From NCBI GenBank assembly GCA_963965975.1, contig OZ014411.1, positions 7,053,001 to 7,117,000 of the forward strand: 64,000 nt of DNA, given 5' to 3'. The position numbers and the translations under genes were made by a program. The DNA comes from Xestospongia bergquistia. Its lineage: Eukaryota; Porifera; Demospongiae; Haplosclerida; Petrosiidae. The notes beneath the pieces were generated by a model. The model was not told the origin of the DNA and ran no database searches. It saw only the letters and a program-made list of their open reading frames with translations. Below are positions 11,501-24,035 of the stretch, one piece after another (within the stretch, counting starts at the first letter, position 1; each line of letters begins with the position of its first letter).

Positions 11501-14500
11501 TAGCTTTGTAAAACAAACAAACAATAACCTATTTGCCATAAAAGCCTGAATATGTTAAACTGATGTAATGTTCATGAGCTGTATAGTTAGGTAGATATTA
11601 AGATTTGATACTTTAGTATATCTTGACATAATGCTATACATATAAAAATTTTCCCTGTTAGTACTTTTTGTTGTCAGTAATCCTTCTTATCTCATTATGG
11701 AATTGATTCATGGTGATGATATAAGTGATATGTCAATAATAATGTCTGTCACATATTATTTAAGTCTGTGTATAGATTCCAAAATCTTTGTGGCTTAATA
11801 TTTGCATAATTGTGTTGAAATATATGGCAATTGACATTATTAGCATTGTAGCACTGTGTACATTATAGGTTCTAAATTATGTAGCTGAAAGTAAAATTTA
11901 TAATATTATGTATTTTAATCATGGCTTAGCTTAAATATTTTAGTAGTTGAATTAAGAAAAAAAGCTGTATACATTTAAATTATAAGTTATTACATAATTT
12001 AAATTGAAAGTGAAAGTTTGTCGACATTACAAGGGTAGTAAGCATTGTTAGTATTGTTGTTTTCTTCCAATAGGCATACCATCAGTTAAGCTATATTCAT
12101 CTATTGAAGGTAAGTTGTAGAATATTGATATCTTTTGTTACTCAGCACAATATATATCTGTGACTGAAAGATTTTGGAATTTTTTTACTTTAGTTATAAA
12201 TTATAATGATGAAGACATGATTGCTGTAATATTATTATAATTTGAGCAATTGATACAAATACTCTGTCTGTGAAAAAGATATTATAGACTTTTCTTTATT
12301 TTGGTAATAGTGATTAATATATAAATACTATAAATTAATAATATAAATGCTGATTTATCTATAGTCCATTATACATGTCTAGTAAAAATTGAATGATAAA
12401 TAGCCAGCTTAATTAGTTTAAATAAAAATAGTGTATTTACAAAAGCAAAAATCCTACATGCTATTATTGAGAATACATCTTTTTAAGGACAAGCAGTAGC
12501 TTTGATCATAATTGTCCATCTGGTGGAACATAGTAGACAAAAGCCATGTATAGATAGGGACTTGACTTTTGCTTACATGCTCATACCTAAGTAATTTTTG
12601 GGTGAATACAAAATAAGTTGTGTTATTTTCGTTTATAAGATCAAGAGAAGCCTTAATAGGATGGCTTCTTTTTACTATGTCTTTTTGCAGGCAGAGGCTA
12701 AGACATTGTGCAAAGCAATTAACTCTAATTCCAGGTAGCTTCATTTATATCAGTGTAGCCACCCCACCTAGATGGCCCATCACATTAGAGAGTATTGTCA
12801 ATATTCTTCATTTTCTAGTTCCAAAAGACGTGCAATTAGCTATTGAATGTTGAGCTAAGTTGTACAATGCTGATATTTTTTGTTACTCAACACAATATAT
12901 GTCTGTGACCGAAAGATTTTAGAATTTTCTTTACTTTTTTTGTAGTAGTGATTAACAGGAAATTGCTGTACTACTATAAATTAATAATAAAATCCTAGTT
13001 TATCAATAGAGAGTTGTGCATGGATCTTTTTAAGGACAAGCAGTAATTGTTGTAATACTATAACTTTGTAATTTTTGGTTGAATACAAAATAAGATGTGT
13101 ATTGTTTCTGTTACTAAAATGAAACTTTGTTAATTTTTAATCAACATTGCAAGGATAGATAGCACCGTGAATAATTTTTATTTTCTTCCAATAGACATCC
13201 AACTATCTGAAGACAGGACTACTATACGTGCTAGAAGTAAGTTGTACAATATTGATGTCTTTTGTTACTCAACAAAACATATGTCTGTGTCTGTGACTAA
13301 AAGATTTTGGAATTTTCTTTACTTTGATAATAATTATAAACATACAATTGCTGTAATACTATAACTTAATAATAAAAATTTCTCTAGTAATAGAGCATTA
13401 AACATGTATGGCGTAATTGAGTGATAATGAAGATATTATATACTTTTTAATTAACATGCTTAATTAAGTGAAATAATAATAGTATATTAACAAAAGGAAA
13501 AATTTTACATTGTAGTATTAAGATTCTATCTTTTAAGGACATTTAAAGTACATTATTTATGTTCCAGTGTAAAAAATTGTGGTTCAGCACCATAGTGCTA
13601 AGTCATCATTAAATAATTCCTGCCAGCTAATTTTTAACTGTTGATGATGTATTTTACAAAATTTGAAAAATTTATTAACACCTAAAGCTGATACACCAAT
13701 GTGACATTGTAATAGAAACAGGTTTAGTGTAACACAAATTAGTTGTGTTGTTGATTTGTAGTTTAATAATCATAATAAACAAGCATAATTTACTGATAAG
13801 GAATGAAGCTTGTTGATTTCCATCAATATTACCACTTTCTTGTATTAGAATGTTTTGCATTTTGTGGATTGTTGCGCAGATTCTCATCACAGGGTTAGAA
13901 AGCAAGTGAGAAAGATTTGACTATATGTCATTGTACAATTACATCAAGTACGCATGCAATGTGGCTTTACCTAGCTGGTGTTCTCAAAAATTATGAAATC
14001 ACTAAAAACTTTTAATGTTATGGAGTTTTAATAGTTGAACATTGAAGTTATTTTCCTTGAAATTTTGAGCTCTAGTATATATCTGTAAATCTAATGTCAA
14101 AAATGAAAAAATGAAACAGTAACTGACTTTATCTTAGGTTCAGGATTCTCCATGAATATAATAATTATTGGTAAGTTTTATATTTGTAATCTAATATCTG
14201 TAAATGTACATTAAATGTAAATATAATATAATTTTGATATAGTGTACATACAACTATGAAAATTGAATGTAATTTTAATTATGCTGTAATGTTAGTTTAT
14301 TGAAGTCTAAGTTAGTCATGGTTTGAATGCCTCATAGAAATAGTATGTGTATACTAAAGTATTTTTATAATAATGAATAAATATTACTACTAATACAAAT
14401 AAACATTTTGTTTTGTATGTATTAGCTATGCTCTGCTTACCAATCGTCTTATTATGGGCTATTGGTATTTTTGTGGCAAGATCAACAAGATCAATTGTTA

Positions 14501-17500
14501 AGTCAATTATGGTATGTAATTTACCAAAATTAATTTGACTGTATATGTAGTATACAAGTATATTGTTATGTTTAACAATATTAAAAAACAATTTAAAATT
14601 TCACAATATCCCGAATATGCTATAGAATGTAAAAGGATATATATTAAAAAGCAATTGTAGATTTGATGTCAATTAATGTGTGCAAATTTATGATTTGACA
14701 AAATGTCTACAAATGTACATGTACTTTATCTAATATTATTATCAAGATTTCATTTTGGCTATTTGTGATGCATTTATTACTTATATAATATAGATTGTCC
14801 AGATAAAGTAAAACTGAACTTAGTTTTTCTCATGTTTCAATTTTGTAGCTTTTATTTATCAATTAATTAGTGTAAACATATTGACTATAGTTAACATGTT
14901 CGAGAGCCAATCAATCAAAAAATTCTTGTATAGTACATGGATTTGTTTTGTATGTTCCATGTTAGTGACCTATGAGGTGACAAATAAAATATAATGTCAC
15001 TATGTATATAAATAGCATTACATATACACTACTTTTACTGTTCATAGACACATCCCAAAATGTCTTAATCCCTAAAACATAGTAGAATTTAGTGTACATT
15101 CCATCATCTTTCATGTAGTCATTTCTGTCACATACCAATCTCCAGTAAAAGTAAATGAACGAAATTATTCACTGATTGCTAAAGTTCTAATTGATTAATT
15201 GAATTTTGTATCAATGCTGTAGTGTCTTCCTTCTGTAATATTATGTCTATATTTGCCAAATAGAGTACATAAAATTACCAGAAACTCAATTTTAGAAAGA
15301 TTTCAATGTTATACTGTTATTTTTGATGATTGTATTAGAGATGCTGTAGAAGATATGAACACAATGAAGTGGAGCCAGCCAATAATGCACATAATGGTGA
15401 GTCAAATTTTGTATTGTTTATTGATAACTTTATGTGTAATAATAATTTTGTCTCTGTTGGCTAGTAGAAAATGCACCTTTACTTGTAATTGAAATGGCTG
15501 AATTACTTGTAATGTTATGATTAGAATGAGAGTAGTGTGATTCATATTAAAACATGTCATACGTATTAAGCATAATTGAAACAGCATTAACGATAAAATC
15601 ATTGTCAAACTTGCACTCCTAAAAGGGATCACTTTGTCAAATTTGAATTAAAACAAAAATGAATAGTATCACTCATCTATGAAGTCAACACTCTCTAGTT
15701 TCATGTGTTTTAATTATTGGGATGAGTTGTATATGAAAAATACATGGATTAAATAAGACAAAACATGTCCAAGGATATCCTAGTTGTCCCAGAATTTTTA
15801 AAAAAAATTTGTAACTATGGCTTCATCAAGGGACATTGCTTTAATTGGCTGAGAACAGACTTTTATCTCTGAATAATCAGAGTTATGGATTATCTTACGT
15901 TAACCCTAATGTGAAATAATGATTTTGATTACACAGCAATCAATACAATTTATGAAAGTGATAGTTTTAAATATAGTGACAAACTAACAAAACTTTGTCA
16001 CAAGAAGAAGATAGTTTAGTCTAGAAACTATAAAAAACATAATATTATTTCAATAATTAATATTTCTGTGCTAAACTCTCATCTGCACTAACTAATATAA
16101 AAACCATATTTTAGTTACTTTTGAGTAGTTTCATGACTCTGAAAGTTCTGTAACTTATGATAAGATTTCTATTATGATATTTACTGTACCTTATTAAGCA
16201 CATTTAACCTTTCAACATTGTCTGATAGAATTTAACCAATCTTTTACTAGTAGTAAGAATTCAAGTAATGTAATGCCATTTGTCAAAAGATTAGTACATT
16301 TCACCGCTCCAACTGAGCATCATCCACTGGCAGAAAATAACCAATCTTTCACTATAGTTAGAATTAAAGTGATGTAATATTGCCTATATGTTCTTAAATA
16401 CTTTAGAAAGTATCACAGCTCCAACTGGCCAACATATCCTGGAAGAAAATAACCAATTTTTTACTAATGGTAAGAATTCAAATAATGTAATATTGACTGT
16501 TGCTTGTTAATATCTTTTGCACCTGGTGAGAGCCCATATGTACCTGATAATTGCCTTTCGTTGTTAAACTAATACTTAAATCTATATACTTGGAATGACT
16601 TTATCCTTTAATAATGTTATTCTGTTGCTGAATATGATTTAAGAAGAGCATAAATTGAATTAAACTACGCACTGATACTGCTGACATAACTAAACCAATA
16701 AACTTGGTGTGTTTGTTCACTGGTTGAGCTGACCACTGCTCAAATCTTGTGCATCAGACTAGACTTTGCTATTTGGCTTAATTCTATGTCCTAAAAGAAA
16801 ATATCTAAAAATCATAAAACCTTTTATGCATCTCAAGTCAAAATCCTATCAATCCTATTGAGTACGTTTTGACACTTATAGTTACTATGACTAGCTACAA
16901 ATGCTACATTGTTGCAATTGGTCGAAACTGATAATCAGCTTATTATTCATCAAACTGGCATATTTTGATAAGACTTCGACATGAATTTTGGCTATAAATC
17001 ATTTTGAAATTAGATTTAAATATCTTTGCTGTGACATTCTTTGTCTATTTTACATTGAGCTGTTTTTGTATGGAACATTTAAAGTCAAGGAATATAATCA
17101 AACCATTGGATAAACTATAATATATACAAAGTGATAAGTTGTGTTATTATTAAGTTGTAGTTATGAGTTGGAATTTATATGGATCATTAAAGCCTGTAAA
17201 AATCACACTTTGCTCTGGTGATCCTCAATAGAAAAATGAAAAATTCATTGTTCTTTCACAAATATTTGTGATAATATAAATGTGAGCTAGTGTTTTTAAT
17301 TGCATTCTAATACAATCATTATCTTTTACCTTGTTGCAATTTTGAATTATACATGTGTTGATCTACCATTAATAGAAACACCAACACAACGTGATGTTTT
17401 TAAACAACTTATTATTATATACCATCTGTGGTATAATATTGGAATAGCTTTGAAAGTGTCACATGCCAATCTAAGCTCCCAATTGCAAAGTGTTCATTCT

Positions 17501-19275
17501 GATCAACTAAAGTTGCAAAGAGTGTTGGGATTTTGGATTAAAAAACAGTGTACAGATGACATAAGTTGGACAACTATCATAATTGCTGTTGAAAGCAATA
17601 TTGTAAGACAAAAGAATCTTGGAAAAAAATTAAGTAAGGTTTCACATCTATGATTCAAAATTATAGCAATGTATTTTTTTAGCATTATGCTATTATTCTT
17701 TTATTTATATAGGAGAACAATTTAAAGAAAGTCCTTCATATTCGGTATGAATACTATAATTTATTTTTTAATCATATATTTGTTTATTTAGCTTTTAGAA
17801 ACTGAAAAAAATCTCTTATTGCAAGGTAATATAATTTACTACATAAACCAAAGCCAGTGTAGGTATTAATATTCTATGTAATGGTGATAAGATATATATT
17901 GACACTACTGATGTTGCTTTGTTACACATAGGATATGATGAATATATTATAGCATGTATGCAAAAGAGGGAACTACTAAATTTATAAACATGATACCCAA
18001 TTTGATGGCAAGAATACCCAAGGAGCAAGTACTCATCACAATTGGATATGTTGCATATAGGTAGTTACATCCAGAAACAATCAACTGTTTTAATATGCTG
18101 ATGCATATGGTTTGTTTGGAATTGTCATCTACTTTTAAGCCTTAAATGATCTATTTATCATGTTCTACTTAGAACACTCTAGCAGCTATTCTTGTTATAC
18201 ATAATTATTGCGAATTATTTAGTATATTCATAATATGCTATTATCCAAAATTTATATGTGTTTTGTCTCAGCTGCTATAATGTTTCATTACCCAAATGTA
18301 TTAACATTACATTGTGGTAGAAATATGGCAGTTTTATATTAAGTACTGTGATGTAGTAGTGAATTCTGGTAGTTGATGTATGACAATTTCTCAAGATTAC
18401 TCAGTCTTTTGATAAATTCGTGTTTAACACTCTGAGAGAACTTATCATAATATGATTGCACTGACATAGGACCATTCACAACTTAAATAGCTTCATTGTC
18501 TTATGAGAAAATGGGATCTTTACCAATATACTATGCATCTTGAAAAAATCAGCTTCATTTAAACTAGGAAGGTATTGAACTAAAAAAATCCATACAGTGT
18601 CAATGGCATACCTTAGAGACTCGTAAAATGTGACATCTTCCTATTATTGAAATAGTAGGCTATTGTAGCTGGTCTACCACTCTTAATCCATTCTTCTATC
18701 TAATGTTCATATTATTGTCATCAATCTATATTATAATTATCTCACTCATTCTATGCATATTATACTTTTTGTAAAGAGTTCCTAAGTCGGTGTGATCATA
18801 CTATAGGTTCTATGAGCAATATGGCTATGGTGGGTAACTATTGGTTGTTCCTTTGAGCAAGGTTGTGATGACATATCGAACTACACTCTAAATCTTATAC
18901 CTAATGTGTTTAATCAAATTCTTTTAATTAATGCTATATTGTGTTTATGTACTTTTTAATTATATAGACCATTTCACAGATATGGATAAAGTAATGATGG
19001 ATACTCCTAGTAAACGAGCACTTTGTGAAATTTTAGCACCTGTTTGTTACAAATGGGAAGATATTGGTATTGCCTTAGGTGTAGAAAATGGAGTTTTGAA
19101 GTGTGAAGAACAGAGCAACAGGTCTGACTTTATTAAGCTGGCAATAGTTATACAAGACTGGCTTGACAACTGTTGTGAAACCACTTGGTATATTGTTGAA
19201 TCTGCAGTAAAGGGAGACATTGTCGAACAGCAAGATCTGGCTCTTGAAATACAGGAATTTCTACAAACTAACTAA
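8571..19275 (+). CDS. Gene A: pseudo-GTPase/COR-like, membrane segment and tandem death-fold domains
   Basis: The 13 exons are: 8571-8579, 9397-9448, 9639-10831, 10975-11293, 12074-12109, 13195-13236, 14138-14170, 14426-14511, 15339-15396, 17376-17633, 17713-17744, 17792-17825, 18980-19275 (815 codons plus TAA). The first exon encodes only Met-Glu-Gln. Exon 3 holds a P-loop-like strand-turn (LLLYGSVRKDKK), where the canonical GK[ST] is replaced by DKK, and DCSSGIQITEI at the position of the usual DxGGQ motif. A COR-like region follows (LKIGEQLGMNEDEV, then HYFPAVLPNVVFVQ), continuing into exon 4 (rN/ELFS...VILVNDFNHITVHF). Exons 7-8 encode one hydrophobic segment, followed by basic residues. 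Exons 10 and 13 each encode a death-fold domain (HLWYNIGIALKV; KWEDIGIALGV). Likely a signalling or innate-immunity adaptor without nucleotide hydrolysis. The assignments rest on motif resemblance to Roco-like/death-domain proteins; no homology search was run. The exact splicing of exons 5-9 is less certain than the rest. Confidence 0.75.
9123..9165. repeat. (CA)n(TA)n microsatellite
   Basis: A short dinucleotide tract, (AC)n followed by (AT)n, in intron 1 of gene A. The corresponding position in gene B (25149-25189) is a longer pure (TA)n tract. Other TA tracts occur at 19621-19640, 33371-33388, 53970-54001 and 59786-59808. Confidence 0.8.
15421..17255. repeat. About 1.8 kb insertion in gene A intron 9, with a 3x internal repeat
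   Basis: Gene B has a 153-base intron between the matching exons (30900-31052), while gene A has 1979 bases. The extra sequence, roughly 15421-17255, shows no coding region. It contains three diverged direct repeats starting near 16228, 16341 and 16449. Each begins with an AACCAAT-type block followed by a (T)AGAATTCAA-type block and GTAATAT or GTAATGC, at a spacing of about 110 bases. Whether this is an insertion in A or a deletion in B cannot be decided from two copies. No terminal inverted repeat or target duplication was recognised. Confidence 0.5.
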
Positions 19276-19989
19276 TATTTTATGAACTTCACACAGGGAT
19301 AATATTTTGTTATTAAATTGTTGAATTGTATTTGTTAAGTATTCTCCCTGTATTAATAAACATCATACTTAATAAATTAATCATGTATAATTTTATTTGT
19401 GAACCTGAAACCTTAATTTTGAAATTGTAAACTTATGTGAATGACAAATGCATCTCTTTCTTATAATAACAATCATTTTAATAATGTCATTACTAATTTG
19501 ATAAGTTAACTGCATGTACAAAGTTGTGCTGCTAGATAATGTGGAACAGAATAAGGGTAAATTGCTTAGGTATATAACAAAAAATGTTAAAGAATGTGCA
19601 CATGGCATAATTACTTATTTAATATATATATATATATATATGTAAGCACTGTTCATTGTTACTGATCACATTAGTCTTGCTCTACTAGTAAAAACAGACA
19701 TATAGACTATATTCCTATGATTTTGTGTCAATTGATGCTCTTGTTTCTCATCAGTGTTCTGTATATTTTTCACTCAAGGAGGTTTAGATCTAACGAATTA
19801 GATGTTATCCTTTGAAACTAACTACATGTCAGTGACATTAAATAAATATGATCTAAACTTAGGTTTAAATATACAATGTTATTAAGCATTATATAGATTA
19901 ATGCAGTTAGTATCTCACTGCTAATAAGTAACTTTAACTCCTTAAATAATCAGCACTTTGTCAATTATTATATTATATAGTAATGTAGA
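19276..19989. other. Intergenic 3' flank of gene A
   Basis: This AT-rich stretch, with a (TA)n tract at 19621-19640, is partly similar to the 3' flank of gene B (32974-33480). An AATAAA-type hexamer at 19355-19360 could serve polyadenylation of gene A. No gene is supported. Confidence 0.5.
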
Positions 19990-20002
19990 CAATAGTTGAC
20001 AA

Positions 20003-20510
20003 ATGCAGTGGAGATTGAGTTTGTGCTGTCTTTCGTTGTGCTTATATTTGTCAAGTTGTAATACAACTTAATCAGTATTTACTGTCTCCATTGAGGGTCT
20101 ACTTAGCTTACCTAATGACAAGAATATGGGAAATGTTGCATGGGAAATGGAAATTAATAATTAATTAATTAATGCGGGAAATATTGTGATTTTCTTCTCT
20201 TTATTAACTACATTAAAACTATGCAGTAGAGTTAGAGTTTACACCAACTTTAACATTAGAGGAAGTTACTTATGAATCTATTGAAATCATCACTGGATGT
20301 TGTCGGTATGATATGAATAATGATATTTGTTTATCTTACAGTGTTTGTGCTGAAACAACTTTTAAAGTAAACTTTTATTGTTTCATTTCAGGTAATTATT
20401 GATATCTTAGTTATGCAGCAAGTGTACAAAGTGTTAAAGTTAATGGAAAAGATAATACAAGTATTGATGTAATTGGAATTAAGACTATTAATTCAAGAAG
20501 AATAATTATA
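20003..20510 (+). pseudogene. Adhesion-GPCR fragment, internally deleted
   Basis: Segments at about 20003-20130 and 20222-20375 resemble receptor exon 2 (compare 2418-2750), but frameshifts and stops break them. About 40 bases later, 20419-20505 resembles the last receptor exon (compare 6542-6624), including codons for TSVQSVKVNGKDNTSIDVIG. Everything between these exons, including GAIN, GPS and 7TM, is missing. The match is closest to copy 1. This is a dead remnant of a fourth receptor copy and it marks a duplication boundary. Confidence 0.75.
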
Positions 20511-20739
20511 ATTAAATAAGAAATAACACATTAGTAACATTATGTTTATCTTTTTATTATTTTATCAATGGTAGTTTTAATACATACAACAAGATTTAGG
20601 TATTCAATATTATAATAACTATAGATTATATCTGTAAAGTTAATGTTGTTTTCACCATTTGTTTTGAGTAACAAATCATTCTTATATGTTATTACATGAA
20701 ATAGGTTCTAATTATATTAATTCTAGTATTTTTGTTATC

Positions 20740-22240
20740 AGTAAACCTTTTTATATTCTTATAGAATCTATTTCTTTGGCTTTTTCTGATGGTAAATTAT
20801 GTACTAATATAAAGTCTGTGACATATTATTTCAGTTTGTGTATTGATTCCAAACTTTAATACTTTGAGTAATTGTGTTGAAACACATTATAGTCGCTTTT
20901 TACACATGTATTTTATGAGTCTAAATTATCTTTATATTATTATGCATTTATTTTTACTCATGGCTTAGTTTAATTACTTGAGTAGCTGAAATAAGAACAC
21001 AGCTGTATACATTTAAAATTATGTTATTACATAATTAAAATGTAAAATGAAACTTTGTTAATTTAATCAACATTACAAGGATATAGATAGCATGGTGAGT
21101 AATTTTCATTTTCTTCCAATAGACATACAGACATGTAAATGTGAACAAAAAATCAGAGGCTATAGGAAGTAAGTTGTACGATATTGATGTCTTGATCTTT
21201 TGTTACTTAACACAACATGTGTGTGTGTCTATGACTAAAAGATTTTGGAATTTTCTTTACTTTGGTAATAATTATAAACATACAATTGCTGTAATACTAT
21301 AACTTAATAATAAAAATCTCGGTAGTAATAGAGCATTGAACATGTATGGCATAATTGAGTGATAGTGAAGATATTATATAATTTTTAATTTACATGCTTA
21401 ATTAAGTTAAATAATAATAGTATATTAACAAAAGCAAAAATTTTACATTATAGTATTGAGATTTTATCTTTTAAGGACATTTAAAGTACATTATTTGTGT
21501 TCCAGTGTAAGAAATTGTGGTTCAGCACCATAGTGCTATCTTGCCAGCTAATTTTTAAATGCTGATGAAGCATTTACAAATTTTGAAAAATTTAATAACA
21601 CCTAAACCTGATATACCAATGTGATATTGTAATAGAAACAGGTTTAGTGTAACACAAATTAGTTGTGTGTTGGTTTGTAGTTTAATAATCATAATAAACA
21701 AGCATAATTTACTGATAAAGAATGAAGCTTGTTGATTTCCATCAATATTACCACTTTCTTGTATTAAAATGTTTTGTATAATTATGATAATATATGATAT
21801 TAACTAACATTAGTCGTGTAACTAGTGTGCTTGCAATTATTGACTATGTGTAAAACCTTGTAGCCTGAAATTTCCATGTTCAATATATTCCGTTACTTTT
21901 GTGGATTGTTGTGCAGATTCTCATCACAGGGTTAGAAAGCAAGTAAGAAAGATTTGACTACATGTCATTGTACAATTACTTCAAGTATGCATGCAATTTG
22001 GCTTTACCTAGCTGGTGTTCTCAAAACTTATGAAATCACTAAAAAAATTTAATGAAAATAAATTTGAGTTTTAATAGCTGAACATTGAAGTTATTTTCCT
22101 TAAAATTTGGAGCTATATAATATAACTTTAAATCTAATGTGAAAAAAATGAAACAATGAAACAGTAACTGACTTTATTTCTGATACAGGATTCTTCTCCG
22201 TGAATATAGTAATTGGAAAGTCTTATATTTGTAATGTAAT
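20740..22240 (+). pseudogene. Degenerate copy of the middle of gene A/B
   Basis: This stretch is similar to gene A from about 11670 to 14230, with an internal deletion, and to gene B from about 28500 to 29790. It retains a short exon-like segment after TTCCAATAG (from 21122) and an altered version of the exon that begins the membrane segment (near 22190-22218), where the donor GGTAAG has become GGAAAG. Together with the fragment at 22629-22908, it represents a third, rearranged and non-functional copy of the gene A/B family. Confidence 0.65.
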
Positions 22241-22319
22241 ATCTGTAAATACACATTAAATGTAAATATAATATAATATTGATATTGTGTACATGCAACT
22301 AGAATGTAAATTTAATTAT

Positions 22320-22630
22320 GACAAGTGTAATTATAGTAGTGTGAACATCCTTTACATTGTAGTAGATGCTAACTGTAAACAAGGTGGTCATGGTGTCTGT
22401 CATATATGTAACACAAACTAATATGCAATTTAAGTACATTGTATTAGTTCTATAATGTCTTGTGCACATGGATTATCACTATGTCAGATATCCCCTTTTC
22501 CTCATTGTAGTCATTACTCTAACTTTAATTGCTCTATAATAGAGTTCTCCCTTACAACGTTCGCTCATCATGATTTAACTGTCAAAGTAATGATTAGTCT
22601 AGTATATTTCCCTTTTCCTTGTACTATATG
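22320..22630. repeat. Partial foldback-repeat copy
   Basis: Positions 22322-22422 are a diverged copy of the left arm of the large palindrome (about 22985-23092). Positions 22565-22625 match its centre (the CTGTCAAAGTAATGATTAGT block). This indicates that the foldback element, or its parent, is present more than once around the gene-fragment breakpoint. Confidence 0.55.
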
Positions 22631-22908
22631 AAGAGATCTTGACAAATCTCTTAGAACTACTTTTAAAAGATCGTGCAGTATTAAAATATACTGAATACAT
22701 TTTTGATGTTGCTGTGCAAATAATGTCTCTTAGAGAAAAAGAAGGATTATTAGCAATTGAGACGTGTCTAAAGATTGGTGAACAGTTAGGTATGAACGAA
22801 GATGAGGTAATATCCTATGTTATCAATCATTCTAAATTTCTCTATTTTCCTGCTGTCCTTCCAAATGTTGTTTTTGTGCAGACACATTACCTCATTGATT
22901 TACTATAG
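22629..22908 (+). pseudogene. Orphan fragment of the gene A/B COR-like exon
   Basis: An open stretch of about 90 codons is nearly identical to residues encoded at 10234-10510 (gene A) and 26550-26820 (gene B), including LAIETCLKIGEQLGMNEDEV and the YFPAVLPNVVFVQ block. It ends in TAG exactly where the palindrome begins (22905). It lacks the rest of the exon, splice partners and a start. It appears to have been cut by, or captured next to, the foldback element. Confidence 0.8.
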
Positions 22909-24035
22909 AATAGATAGATCCTAAAAAGAAGAGAGTAAAAATTATACTTCACTCAATAACAGATAACATACAAATGATAGGAATGAGGACAAATGTAATT
23001 ATAGTGTGAACACCCTCTACATTATAGTGATGCTCACTGTAAACATGGTGGTCATGGTGTTATGTATGTAACACAAACTATAGCATTTCTTACACTTCTC
23101 TATTAATCCATTAAGATATTGACCAGTCAGTCAGCCATCCTTGTCATCAACTAATGTTTTTAGTAACAACAGCATAGTGATATTTACTCATTTGAAACAT
23201 GGAATTCATAATATGAGATTCCTACACACTTCAAATAGTACAAAGAAAAGGGAAATATGCTAGACTAATCATTACTTTGACAGATTTAACTGTCAAAGTA
23301 ATGATTAGTCTAGCATATTTCCCTTTTCCTTGTACTATGTGAAGTGTGTAGGAATCTCATATTATGAATTCCATGCTTCAAATGAGTAAATATTGTGATG
23401 GATTAGATAGAAGAGGTCTTGTGCTACACAAGCACAGCTAGTCACCAAGTTGGCAGGGTAATTTTAATATCACAAAAAAGACTAATTTATTACAAAAAGA
23501 ACAGAGTTTAAATAGTGTACAAAACAAAGAATGGTGTAAATGAAAAAGTATCACTAGTGAAAACTAGTGCTAAGAAATATATATCAACACACTTAACATA
23601 AATTACAAGAACAATAGAGGTGCAAGTAACATCTATTAACAACAATTGCTAATCAATGACACAATAGAGGTGTAAGTAACAGTAATCCAAATAAATGATA
23701 ACTCAAATAATATACTAAACACTTATATATCACACACGATAACAACTAAAACATCAATGAGTCCATCACAATATCACTATGCTGTTGTTACTAAAAATAT
23801 TAGTTGATGACAAGGATGGCTAACTGACTGGTCAATATCTTAATGGATCAATAGAGAAGTGTAAGAAATGCTATAGTTTGTGTTACATACATAACACCAT
23901 GACCACCATGTTTACAGTGAGCATCACTATAATATAGAGGGTACTATAATTACATTTGTCTATCATTTGTATGTTATCTGTTATTGAGTGAAGTATATTT
24001 TTTACTCTCTTCTTTTTAGGATCTATCTATTCTAT
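22905..24035. mobile_element. Large palindrome (foldback-type element)
   Basis: The left arm 22905-23283 (379 bases) is the near-perfect inverted complement of 23290-24035, once a nested 377-base insertion in the right arm is removed. The central spacer is only ATTTAA (23284-23289), flanked by TACTTTGACAG and CTGTCAAAGTA. The outer ends read ATAGAATAGATAGATCC and its complement. It has no coding capacity. The structure fits a foldback transposon or a palindrome formed by inverted duplication; no clear target-site duplication was identified. Confidence 0.85.
23394..23770. mobile_element. Nested MITE in the palindrome's right arm
   Basis: This 377-base non-coding insertion has a perfect 9-base terminal inverted repeat, TGTGATGGA and TCCATCACA. 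It is flanked by ATAT at 23390-23393 and 23771-23774. The left palindrome arm provides the empty site (AAATATCACTATG read on the complement), so the ends and the 4-base duplication can be read directly. Internally it holds two copies of an ACAATAGAGGTG(C/T)AAGTAAC motif (about 23611-23632 and 23660-23681). Confidence 0.85.

Noticed and set aside
12661-12744. Possible extra exon after TTTTTGCAG in gene A intron 5
   Set aside because: It hits TAA within four codons in the required phase and has no counterpart in gene B.
15253-15396. Longer plus-strand frame (KITRNSILERF...) before the juxtamembrane exon of gene A
   Set aside because: It is disrupted in gene B and out of phase with the preceding exon. 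The shorter exon 15339-15396 keeps phase and is open in both genes.
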